Positions 1 through 7,407 of a DNA stretch of 37,861 bases are shown one piece after another. Position numbers and translations under genes: made by a program. The notes beneath the pieces are model-generated. The model did no database searches, had not been told where the DNA came from, and worked only from the letters and a program-made list of their open reading frames with translations. Every line of letters starts with the position of its first letter. Within the stretch, counting starts at the first letter, position 1. The stretch comes from Verrucomicrobiales bacterium (GTDB lineage Bacteria; Verrucomicrobiota; Verrucomicrobiia; Limisphaerales; JAQGOV01). Where the stretch lies: positions 1 to 37,861 of the forward strand of contig JAQGOV010000461.1 of assembly GCA_028293425.1 (NCBI GenBank), given 5' to 3'.

Positions 1-1074
1 CGACGCCCATCGCCAGGCGCCCTGGTGATTGAATCGCCAGAAACCATAAGCAGCGTACGTTGCGGCCAGACTCCCAAAAGTAAGAGTGGCCCAGCGATTA
101 CGCAAAAGAAAGAACACGGCTGCCGCCGTCAGGATCACATTGGAATAAAGTGTAAACAGACCGACCTGCGTGATAATTGAGGTGTAGTATCCCAAACCGA
201 CCGCAAAAAGCGCGAGGGTTTCTGATTTGTCGCGGGTAGCGAGCCACACCATGAATCCAGCCCACCCCAGAAGGAGCGCCCCATCCAGCAAAGGACTAAC
301 AATTACTTGCAACGGAACGACATGGTGAGCCGCGTAGGTGGTGAAATACACCGCTGCCAAACCGCCTGCGAAGAGCACCTGACCATAATTCTTGAGAGTT
401 TCCTGCTGACGCCCGATCCATTTGCCGAGCACCAGCAATAGAGCACTGGCGAAGTACAGAAGCGTGATCTTGCCACCAGGCCCGAGCTTCCCAATGAAAT
501 TTTTGTAGGCGTAATTACCCAGGAACACCATTCCGCTGAGCAGCATCACAATCCCAATTCTGACCAGCCAGTAAGTTCCCAACCGCATTTCGAAGGAGCC
601 ACGTGCCACCTGGAGGGTGGGTTTGGGGGCAGAGGAATCCAGGAGATGGGCACCTTGGAGAGTCGGCTCCTTTGGCGTTACAACTGGCTTCTCGGTTGTT
701 GCCCGTCTAAAGGAATCCGGCAGGGGCAAGGGAGGCGGCTCTAATACCGGAAGGATAGGCGGAACTGCCGCTCCCTGATTTTGCGGCGGCATACCACCAG
801 ACGTGGCGATCTGGGGAGCGTTTTGTCCCTGGCTGAACTGCCGCTGAAGGACGGCCATCCGATCCGAAAGGAGGTTGAGGTCCACAGCCACTGATGCTTG
901 CTCCTGGCGCAATCTTTCGAGTGTCCGCACAGCAATTTGTGCCCGCGCTTCCTCCTGGGTGAGCATGATGCCCACACGATCGAGCCTGTCTAAAAGACTT
1001 TTCTGCTCGTTCCGCAATCGTTCCAATTCGGTTGGCGTGCTCAGACCCATATGGTCAGGTTCTTCGTTTTTCAC
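1..1074 (-). CDS. DUF2339 multi-spanning membrane protein, partial (C-terminus beyond left edge)
   Basis: The gene is absent from the ORF track because it runs off the left edge; I translated it by hand. The N-terminal ~75 residues are polar and heptad-like (TELERLRNEQKSLLDRLDRV), suggesting a coiled coil. A Pro-rich linker follows, then the hallmark MRLGTYWLVRIGIVMLLSG and a run of hydrophobic helices, as in DUF2339 proteins, which are large inner-membrane proteins of unknown function. 358 codons are visible. The only in-frame starts are GTG at 1074 (VKNEEPDHMGL) and ATG at 1050; the preceding in-frame stop is at 1114-1116. GTG is preferred because it overlaps the stop of a 9-codon SD-led ORF (see 1071-1100). 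The gene diverges from nusB. Family assignment is fairly secure; the role is not known. Confidence 0.75.
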   Translation of the reverse strand, partial: MKNEEPDHMGLSTPTELERLRNEQKSLLDRLDRVGIMLTQEEARAQIAVRTLERLRQEQASVAVDLNLLSDRMAVLQRQFSQGQNAPQIATSGGMPPQNQGAAVPPILPVLEPPPLPLPDSFRRATTEKPVVTPKEPTLQGAHLLDSSAPKPTLQVARGSFEMRLGTYWLVRIGIVMLLSGMVFLGNYAYKNFIGKLGPGGKITLLYFASALLLVLGKWIGRQQETLKNYGQVLFAGGLAAVYFTTYAAHHVVPLQVIVSPLLDGALLLGWAGFMVWLATRDKSETLALFAVGLGYYTSIITQVGLFTLYSNVILTAAAVFFLLRNRWATLTFGSLAATYAAYGFWRFNHQGAWRWAS

Positions 1075-1100
1075 TGTTTTACAACTATCCGGACATTCAT
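1071..1100 (-). other. 9-codon leader ORF with strong SD, overlapping the DUF2339 start
   Basis: On the minus strand AGGAGG (plus-strand 1104-1109) is followed by ATG and a 9-codon reading frame (MNVRIVVKQ) whose TGA overlaps the GTG proposed for the DUF2339 gene. The SD lies too far from that GTG (about 29 bases) to serve it directly, so coupled translation is the simplest reading. A second ATG inside the leader opens a 3-codon frame only. Whether the peptide is made is unknown. Confidence 0.35.
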
Positions 1101-1199
1101 TTGCCTCCTGAGCCTAGCCTTTCGACCTGAATTGGTGTTAATTGGAAAATCTTGAACGCAATATCGATTAAAACGATGCGAAAGCCCAGGAGGAACCAG

Positions 1200-1277
1200 A
1201 TGCTCGGGGCAAATGCTGAAGAAGCAATGGAGTTTTTCCTTTCCGCAGGGGAGGGCTCTTCGGCATTCTTTGATTAA
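1200..1277 (+). CDS. Small ORF (25 aa) immediately upstream of nusB
   Basis: The ORF is too short for the track. ATG at 1200 is preceded by AGGAGG at 1188-1193 with a 6-base spacer, one of the best ribosome sites in the window. It encodes MLGANAEEAMEFFLSAGEGS and five more residues, an acidic peptide with Phe pairs. TAA ends at 1277, two bases before the nusB ATG, which itself has no recognisable SD. This suggests translational coupling or a leader peptide. The frame stays open back to a stop at 1128-1130, with an in-frame ATG at 1176, so a slightly longer protein is possible. I recognise no family. Confidence 0.4.
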   Translation: MLGANAEEAMEFFLSAGEGSSAFFD

Positions 1278-1279
1278 TT

Positions 1280-1783
1280 ATGGGAAAACGACGTGAGGCG
1301 CGGGAGCGTGCCATCCAATTTTTGTTTCAGCATGAAATCAATCCTCCAGAGAACCTGGAGGATGCGCTGAATCATTTTTGGGATTCGCAACGCGCCTCGG
1401 CAATTGCCGAAGAACGCGGCGGGGCTGCAACCTGGGGGCAGCCAACGGAATTGCCTCCGCCTTCGACCGAGGAAGCGACCGTGCGAATTTTTGCAGATCC
1501 TTTGATACGTGGCGTTCTGGAGCGGAGAGATGATTTGGATGCCACAATCAAGAAGTACGCCTTGAACTGGGATCTGCACCGAATGGCCGCGGTCGATCGG
1601 AACATTTTGCGCCTGGCTATTTTCGAAATGTTTCACCGTGACGACATACCCCCTGTAGTCAGCATTAACGAGGCGGTGGACATTGCGAAAAGATTCTCAA
1701 CGCAGGACAGTGGTAAATTTGTGAACGGCATTCTTGATCGAGTGAAGGGCGACCTGATGCGCCCAGCGCGGGATGCCAAATAA
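1280..1783 (+). CDS. nusB: Transcription antitermination protein NusB
   Basis: NusB pairs with NusE (ribosomal protein S10) on boxA RNA and supports processive transcription of rRNA operons. The 167-residue product has the usual all-helical layout: KRREARERAIQFLFQHE at the start, then the C-terminal signature WDLHRMAAVDRNILRLAIFE and the closing SINEAVDIAKRFSTQDSGKF VNGILD region. It is longer than the typical ~140 residues because of a Gly/Pro/Ala-rich insertion around residues 35-65. No SD precedes the ATG; translation probably follows from the small ORF ending two bases upstream. It heads a cluster with a PHP protein, ftsY and ribD; nusB next to riboflavin genes is a common bacterial association. 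Confidence 0.93.
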   Translation: MGKRREARERAIQFLFQHEINPPENLEDALNHFWDSQRASAIAEERGGAATWGQPTELPPPSTEEATVRIFADPLIRGVLERRDDLDATIKKYALNWDLHRMAAVDRNILRLAIFEMFHRDDIPPVVSINEAVDIAKRFSTQDSGKFVNGILDRVKGDLMRPARDAK

Positions 1784-1831
1784 ATCAGCCAGTTGGAAAC
1801 GCCTTTGATACAAGTAAGAATAATTGAGAAC

Positions 1832-2701
1832 GTGTTTGCTGACCTTCATCTGCACACCAATTTTTCGGATGGGACCTACACCCCGGAACAACTGGCGCAG
1901 GAGGCGAAACGGTGCGGATTAAAGGCTATAGCCCTAACCGACCACGATACTGTTGAAGGCTGCCCGCGGATGAGCGCGGCCTGCCAGGCTTTAGGCGTTG
2001 AGTTCATTCCTGCGAGTGAATTGACTGCCGAGCTGAACGATTTTGAGATTCACCTGTTGGGCTATTTCCTGGATACCGAAAACGCTACATTGCTGGGCGA
2101 ACTGGCCAAGTTCCAGGAGGTCCGCCAGCGGCGAATCCGGGAAATGGTGCAGCGCATCAACGAGCACGGGATCCCTTTGCAGGAAGAAACGGTTTTTAAG
2201 CTGGCGAATTGCCGCTCGCCGGGCAGGCCTCATGTGGCCCGAGCCCTGGTTCAGGAGGGCTTTTGCGGCGGACTGGACGAAGCGTTTGAACGTTTTCTAA
2301 AAAAGGGCCGGCCAGCTTGGGTGCCGAAATTTAAAATGTTTGCCCGGGATGCCATCGAATTGGTGCACCAGGCGGGAGGTTTGGCGGTGCTGGCACATCC
2401 CGCGCTGAATCGGAACGACGATTTGATCCCGCCCCTGGTGGAAATGGGCTTGGACGGGCTGGAGTGTTATCACACCAAACATACCCCGAGCGCGACCGAG
2501 AACTATTTGCAAATGGCCAAGCGCCATCATCTGCTGGTCACGGGGGGGTCGGATTGCCACGGGTTGAGCAAAGGCAAACCATTGATCGGCACCGTGAAGC
2601 TTCCTTATCAAAGAGTAGAATTGCTCAAAAACCGAGTGATTCAACAGGCTGCCGAACGTGGCTTTAAATTAGCCGGTTCTCCGCCGCAATCTTCATCCTG
2701 A
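1832..2701 (+). CDS. PHP-domain phosphoesterase (YciV/RNase AM-like)
   Basis: A metal-dependent phosphoesterase of the PHP superfamily, related to proteins cleaving 3',5'-nucleoside bisphosphates or trimming RNA 5' ends (YciV/TrpH group). Metal-binding motifs appear in order: DLHLHTNFSDG at the N-terminus, ALTDHDT, the HLLGYF segment, LAVLAHPALN and GGSDCHG near the C-terminus. An inserted helical region in the middle is typical of the YciV group. The ORF track begins at TTG 1793. I prefer GTG 1832 (VFADLHLHT), because the family normally starts a few residues before DLH; neither start has a strong SD. It lies about 50 bases after nusB and 32 before ftsY, in one likely transcription unit. Substrate is not determinable here. 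Confidence 0.82.
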   Translation: MFADLHLHTNFSDGTYTPEQLAQEAKRCGLKAIALTDHDTVEGCPRMSAACQALGVEFIPASELTAELNDFEIHLLGYFLDTENATLLGELAKFQEVRQRRIREMVQRINEHGIPLQEETVFKLANCRSPGRPHVARALVQEGFCGGLDEAFERFLKKGRPAWVPKFKMFARDAIELVHQAGGLAVLAHPALNRNDDLIPPLVEMGLDGLECYHTKHTPSATENYLQMAKRHHLLVTGGSDCHGLSKGKPLIGTVKLPYQRVELLKNRVIQQAAERGFKLAGSPPQSSS

Positions 2702-2733
2702 TCCCAAGCCTAACCCGATCCTCGAAACTTCCC

Positions 2734-3651
2734 ATGGGCCTTTTCGATAAATTTAAAGAGGGACTGCAAAAAACCCAGAGCAAACTCACGCACGAGATCA
2801 AGCGGATCGTCACGCTCTCGCCGCGACTTTCCGGCCACTCTCTTGAGGAACTGGAAGTAGCCTTGCTGGCAGCGGACCTTGGCACTGCCATGACCTCGCA
2901 AATTATTGAAGCAACCAAGCTTGGCTATGAAACGCAAGGCAGGGCAGGTTTGGACTTTTTCGATGTGGCACGGCAGGAGGTGGAGAAAAGCTTTTCCACT
3001 TCCAATCCGTCGCTCAAGCGCAATCCCAATGGATTGACGGTAGTTTCGATAGTTGGAGTGAACGGCACAGGAAAGACGACCACGAGCGCAAAGCTCGCTC
3101 ATTACGTGCAAAGCCAGGGCCAGACAGCGGTTCTGGGGGCGTGCGATACCTTTCGAGCGGCCGCTATCGAGCAGCTTAAATTGTGGGGCGAACGCTTAAA
3201 TGTTCCGGTTATTTCTGGAGCGTATGGCGCGGACCCTGCCGCGGTCTCACACGATGCGGTGACGGCAGCCGAGTCTCGAGGGGCAACCTTCCTGTTCGTC
3301 GACACGGCTGGCCGGTTGCATACCAAGCACAACCTCATGCAGGAATTGCAGAAGCTGCACCGGGTAATGGGCAAAAAACTTGACGGCGCCCCGCACGAGA
3401 CGCTGCTAATCCTTGATGCCACCACCGGCATGAACGCGCTAAATCAGGCTCGCGAATTTCACAAGGCTGTTCCATTGACCGGGCTGATTGTAACCAAGCT
3501 GGACGGCACCAGCAAAGGGGGCATGATCGTGGCAATTCAGAAGGAACTCAATATCCCCATTAAATTTTTAGGACTTGGCGAGAAGCCCGAAGACCTCCAG
3601 CCTTTTGATCCAAAAGAGTTCGCCAAAGCACTCTTTTCCGAAGAGGAGTAA
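2734..3651 (+). CDS. ftsY: Signal recognition particle receptor FtsY
   Basis: SRP-GTPase that docks ribosome-SRP complexes at the membrane for co-translational insertion. The 305-residue protein has an N domain (residues ~1-95), then the G domain: G1 GVNGTGKTTTSAKLA, DTFRAAAIEQLKLW, G3 FVDTAGRLHTKHN, G4 VTKLDGTSKGG, and the closing region GLGEKPEDLQPFDPKEFAKAL. The long acidic A domain of E. coli FtsY is missing; only a short amphipathic start (MGLFDKFKEGLQKT) remains, which is common outside the enterics. The closing GEKPEDLQPF tail distinguishes it from Ffh, as does the absence of an M domain. The ATG at 2734 lacks a clear SD. Confidence 0.96.
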   Translation: MGLFDKFKEGLQKTQSKLTHEIKRIVTLSPRLSGHSLEELEVALLAADLGTAMTSQIIEATKLGYETQGRAGLDFFDVARQEVEKSFSTSNPSLKRNPNGLTVVSIVGVNGTGKTTTSAKLAHYVQSQGQTAVLGACDTFRAAAIEQLKLWGERLNVPVISGAYGADPAAVSHDAVTAAESRGATFLFVDTAGRLHTKHNLMQELQKLHRVMGKKLDGAPHETLLILDATTGMNALNQAREFHKAVPLTGLIVTKLDGTSKGGMIVAIQKELNIPIKFLGLGEKPEDLQPFDPKEFAKALFSEEE

Positions 3652-3696
3652 TTTTTCTTAAGGCAGCAGACAGGCTTCAGGAAATCCACCGGGCAG

Positions 3697-4815
3697 ATGA
3701 AATCGACTTTAAACGACCGGGCGCTCATGCGACGGGCCTTGCGATTAGCCCGGCGGGGGCTTGGGACTGTTTCGCCTAATCCAATGGTAGGCGCACTCCT
3801 GGTAAAGAACGGGCGCGTCCTGGGACGGGGCTGGCATCAGCGGGCTGGCCAACCGCACGCTGAGATCGAAGCTTTTCGCGATGCAGAACGGCAGGGAAAC
3901 GTAGTCAGGGGAGCGACACTTTACGTTACACTGGAGCCTTGTTCAACTTTCGGCCGGACCCCTCCCTGCACGGAAGCCATTATCCGATCGGGGGTGGAAC
4001 GGGTAGTGGTTGCCGCCATGGATCCCAATCCGAACCATGCCGGGAAAGGATTTGATTTATTGCGCGAGAAGGGACTCAAGGTCACGACCGGAATCCTGGC
4101 GGAAGAAGCGTCGGAGCTCAACGAAGCATTCAATCACTGGATTGTGCAGCGCACGCCTTTCGTCACCGTCAAAGCCGCGATGACCCTGGACGGTAAGATT
4201 GCGAACAGTAATGGGGAATCGAAATGGATAACGGGAGAAGCCGCGAGGGCCCGCGGGATGCAGCTTCGGCAGGGCACGGATGCCATTTTGGTCGGGATTA
4301 ACACCATTCTTGCTGATAATCCATCGCTCACGGTGAGAAATGCCTCCGGGCAGCCGGAAGAACCGGGCCGGCTGCGAAGGATTGTATTGGACTCCCAGGC
4401 ACGCACTCCTTTGTGGAGCACTGTCGTCTCGGACTCTTTTGCTTCCTTAACCACCATCGTGGCCACGGAGTCTGCTTCCAAACGCAAGGTCAATGCGCTT
4501 CGCAAAAATGCAACGGTGTTGATTGCACCCGGGCAAGGGCGCATTGAGCTTCCCTGGCTTTTGAAATGGCTCGGATCCCAAAATGTGACCAGTCTGCTGG
4601 TCGAAGGGGGAGGAGAGGTTAACGCCGCTTTTCTTTTTGGCCGCCAGGCAAACAGGGTGGCATTTTTTTATGCGCCGAAAATCCTAGGCGGCTGGAATTC
4701 CATGAAAGCAGTTTCCGGCAGCGGAGTGGAACGATTAGCGGAGGCACTTCGGCTTTCCAAAATCCGTTGGAGCCAACTGGGCCAAGACCTTTTCCTGGAA
4801 GCGGATGTTGCGTGA
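3697..4815 (+). CDS. ribD: Bifunctional pyrimidine deaminase/reductase RibD
   Basis: RibD performs the second and third steps of riboflavin synthesis: deamination of the 2,5-diamino pyrimidinone phosphate and NADPH-dependent ribosyl reduction. The N-terminal deaminase domain (residues ~1-145) shows MRRALRLARRGLGTVSPNPM, the zinc motif HAE and PCSTFGRTPPC. The C-terminal reductase domain (~150-372) shows VTVKAAMTLDGKIA, GTDAILVGINTILADNPSLT and LLVEGGGEVNAAFL. Length is normal for the fused enzyme. Other riboflavin genes are not in the window. It is the last gene of the nusB cluster; a 274-base gap follows. Confidence 0.96.
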   Translation: MKSTLNDRALMRRALRLARRGLGTVSPNPMVGALLVKNGRVLGRGWHQRAGQPHAEIEAFRDAERQGNVVRGATLYVTLEPCSTFGRTPPCTEAIIRSGVERVVVAAMDPNPNHAGKGFDLLREKGLKVTTGILAEEASELNEAFNHWIVQRTPFVTVKAAMTLDGKIANSNGESKWITGEAARARGMQLRQGTDAILVGINTILADNPSLTVRNASGQPEEPGRLRRIVLDSQARTPLWSTVVSDSFASLTTIVATESASKRKVNALRKNATVLIAPGQGRIELPWLLKWLGSQNVTSLLVEGGGEVNAAFLFGRQANRVAFFYAPKILGGWNSMKAVSGSGVERLAEALRLSKIRWSQLGQDLFLEADVA

Positions 4816-5089
4816 ATTTTGGTTCAGGGGCGTCTTTTTGCCACATTCCACCCGCGTCAAATGGGGCGTAAACCGCTGCGATAACCCCGTGTCCAAATCG
4901 TCATTTCGCTTTATCCTGTGTTAAGGGGGTTGCGCCGCAGGATTGTGAGTGCATCAGAACAACTGGCCCGTCTAATGCTGAAAATGATGTGTCGGCCGAC
5001 CGCACCTTTTGGCTGAATGATGTGTTATTATAACAGTCTATGCCGCAAAAGATTAATGCCAATGCAACTGCGGAACCTTCTCTCCACCT
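4816..5089 (+). other. Intergenic region before the moxR operon
   Basis: No convincing gene is visible. The minus-strand 158-residue ORF at 4901-5377 overlaps moxR and looks like a shadow. The ribD end has no terminator hairpin with a T tract. The downstream half holds the 13-bp palindrome described separately and a TATAAC hexamer that could be a -10, but I find no good -35 at 16-18 bases. Confidence 0.5.
5023..5035. promoter_or_regulatory. 13-bp palindrome upstream of moxR (operator candidate)
   Basis: TGTTATTATAACA is a perfect inverted repeat (6-bp arms around a central T), ending 54 bases before the moxR ATG. Its right half contains the TATAAC hexamer, so a protein bound here could block a promoter. 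It is a site candidate from sequence symmetry only. Confidence 0.3.
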
Positions 5090-6031
5090 ATGAACAAACT
5101 TACGCCGATTCAGGTTTACCAGAAGTTGTTGGCTAATATCGAACTGGTCATTACCGGGCAAAAGTCCGCGTTGCGAAAGCTCCTGGCTGCCATGGCCAGC
5201 GATGGACATGTGCTTCTGGAGGATTATCCCGGCACGGGCAAGACCACCTTGGCGAAAGCTCTTGCCCGATCGATCGATGCTGACTTTAACCGCGTGCAGT
5301 TTACCCCAGATTTGCTGCCCTCGGACATTTTGGGCGTGGCCATTTACAACCAGAAAGTGCAGGAGTTCCAGTTTCATGAAGGGCCTATTTTTACAAATGT
5401 GCTGCTGGCGGACGAAATCAATAGGGCGTCACCTCGAACACAGTCCGCGCTGCTGGAAGCAATGGGTGAAGCGCAGGTGAGCGTGGAAGGCAAGCGCCGG
5501 CCTCTTGCAGACTTGTTCTTTGTGATTGCAACTCAAAACCCGGTTGAATTTCGAGGTACCTATCCTCTCCCGGAAGCCCAGATGGATCGATTTGCCATGA
5601 ACTTTGGCTTGGGTTACGTGTCGGCTGACGATGAGGTCTCGATCCTGAACGCCCAGGAGAAAAGCCACCCCATCCAAAGAATCACGTCCTGCGTGTCCCT
5701 GCAGGATGTGCTTAACCTCAAGCGTGCCGTGAAAGAAATCCGGATTAGCGATGAGCTTAAGCGTTATATCGTGGATTTGGCCGGCGCAACCCGGGGCATG
5801 GCTGGTGTGCAGCTGGGGGCGAGCCCAAGAGCTTCGTTAGCGCTTATGAAAGCAGCGCAAGCGCTCGCATTGTTTGATGGGCAGGAGTTCGTTACCCCGG
5901 AACAGATCCAGGAGCTTGCGGTCCCGGTCATCGCGCATCGATTGGTGATGGACCAGCAAGCCAAGTTTTCCGGTGGAACAGCTCGGGCGGTGGTTGAGGA
6001 TGTATTGAAGAAGGTTCGAGTACCAGCTTGA
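5090..6031 (+). CDS. MoxR-family AAA+ ATPase
   Basis: A chaperone-like AAA+ ATPase of the MoxR family, which usually works with VWA or DUF58 partners in maturation of enzymes or envelope complexes. Visible motifs are Walker A (EDYPGTGKTTLAKALARS), Walker B with the MoxR signature (LLADEINRASPRTQSALLEAM), sensor 1 (FFVIATQNPVEFRGTYPLPE, QMDRF) and sensor 2 (LGASPRASLALMKAAQALAL). At 313 residues it matches the family. It is followed after 59 bases by a DUF58 gene and then a transglutaminase gene, the standard MoxR-DUF58-transglutaminase operon. The physiological target is not established. ATG 5090 has no strong SD. Confidence 0.93.
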   Translation: MNKLTPIQVYQKLLANIELVITGQKSALRKLLAAMASDGHVLLEDYPGTGKTTLAKALARSIDADFNRVQFTPDLLPSDILGVAIYNQKVQEFQFHEGPIFTNVLLADEINRASPRTQSALLEAMGEAQVSVEGKRRPLADLFFVIATQNPVEFRGTYPLPEAQMDRFAMNFGLGYVSADDEVSILNAQEKSHPIQRITSCVSLQDVLNLKRAVKEIRISDELKRYIVDLAGATRGMAGVQLGASPRASLALMKAAQALALFDGQEFVTPEQIQELAVPVIAHRLVMDQQAKFSGGTARAVVEDVLKKVRVPA

Positions 6032-6090
6032 TCTTGGGTTGTGAGCCAGAACGCCAACAACCGGACAAAAATGAAGGAGCTTGAGCTCCC

Positions 6091-7407
6091 ATGAAACGAT
6101 TCCTTTTTAAAAGATTTTGGCCAGGCTCGGCACTTGGAGCCTGGTTTGGAAGACGCTTTACCAAGGCCGGTACACTGGCAATTGCAGGGCTGCTCATGAC
6201 CGGAGGGCTGGCCATGGATTCCGAGCAATCGCTGGCTTATCAAACCTTTGCTCTGCTTTTCTGCCTCCTGTTGGCGGCATTTGTGTTCTCGTTTTTTTTC
6301 CGCGCGCGTTTTTCAGTGCAACGTCATTTGCCTCGTTTTGGCAGTGTGGGCTCACCTATCCGGTACAAGGTCCTGATCGAGAACAAAACATCGAAAGAGC
6401 AACGGGGGTTGGTGCTTCTTGAGGATTTGGCGGATCCACGGAAACATCCCGCCGCGGAGCATGCCCTAGTACTCTTTGAATGGCGATTCATCCGAGTGCT
6501 CCGCAACCCGCGCAGATTGAGGCGTGTGGCCAAAGTTGAGGAGGCCGCCATTCCTCGGCTTGCTCCACAGTCCAGCGGTGCGGCGGAAGTGACGATTATT
6601 CCATTCCGTCGTGGAATGCTCCGTTTTGAAGGAGTCACCATCGCGCGGTCTGATCCACTGGGATTATTCCGTTCCTTTGTTCGGATGGACCTCCCGCAAT
6701 CAGTGGCGATTTTGCCAAAGCGTTACCTGGTATCGCCATTGGCCCTGCCTGGGTCGACGAAATATCAGCCCGGCGGAATTGCGATGGCTTCGAGCATTGG
6801 TGAATCCGAGGAATTTGTTTCTCTGCGCGATTACCGACGAGGAGACCCGATGCGCCACATTCATTGGAAAAGCTGGGCAAAAACCGGGAGACCAATTGTA
6901 AAGGAGTTCCAGGACGAGTTTTTTGTGCGGCACGCGCTGATCCTGGATACTTTTGCAGGAGGGGAGAAAGCAGAGGTATTTGAGGAAGCCGTCTCTATAG
7001 CGGCTTCGTTTGCTTATACGATCAATACGCAGGAATCATTGCTGGACCTGATGTTTGTCGGTGCGGAGGCCTTTTGCTTTACAGCGGGACGCGGCGTAGC
7101 GCACATGGAGCAGATGCTTGAAGTTCTGGCGGCTGTGCAGCTTTGCCCAGCCAAGCGGTTCGACACGCTGCAGGATTTGGTGTTGAAGCATGCGGCCCTG
7201 CTCAGCGGTTGCATCTGCATTTTCCTGAATTGGAATGAATCCCGACGCGAGTTGGTTCGGAGCCTGCAGGTAGTTGGCGTTCCTCTGCTTGTGATAGTGG
7301 TGATAGAACCGGGCGGGCAAAAGAAACTCAGCAACCTTTCGGACATGCCCATGCCCATCCACGTCATCGAACATGATAAGGTGCAGGAGCGCCTGCTGGA
7401 GCTATGA
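6091..7407 (+). CDS. DUF58 domain membrane protein
   Basis: The 438-residue protein has two N-terminal hydrophobic helices (AGTLAIAGLLMTGGLAMDS and ALLFCLLLAAFVFSFFF), an extracytoplasmic-type beta-rich stretch, then the DUF58 signature SLRDYRRGDPMRHIHWKSWA around residue 250. The C-terminal part resembles a VWA-like fold. DUF58 proteins are genetic partners of MoxR ATPases. AAGGAG lies about 11 bases before the ATG, within the small palindrome GGAGCTTGAGCTCC, which could partly hide the ribosome site. Its stop overlaps the next gene's ATG (ATGA), implying coupling. Confidence 0.9.
   Translation: MKRFLFKRFWPGSALGAWFGRRFTKAGTLAIAGLLMTGGLAMDSEQSLAYQTFALLFCLLLAAFVFSFFFRARFSVQRHLPRFGSVGSPIRYKVLIENKTSKEQRGLVLLEDLADPRKHPAAEHALVLFEWRFIRVLRNPRRLRRVAKVEEAAIPRLAPQSSGAAEVTIIPFRRGMLRFEGVTIARSDPLGLFRSFVRMDLPQSVAILPKRYLVSPLALPGSTKYQPGGIAMASSIGESEEFVSLRDYRRGDPMRHIHWKSWAKTGRPIVKEFQDEFFVRHALILDTFAGGEKAEVFEEAVSIAASFAYTINTQESLLDLMFVGAEAFCFTAGRGVAHMEQMLEVLAAVQLCPAKRFDTLQDLVLKHAALLSGCICIFLNWNESRRELVRSLQVVGVPLLVIVVIEPGGQKKLSNLSDMPMPIHVIEHDKVQERLLEL

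Noticed and set aside
4901-5377. 158-residue minus-strand ORF upstream of and within moxR
   Set aside because: More than half is antisense to the moxR N-terminus including Walker A; no SD or motif.
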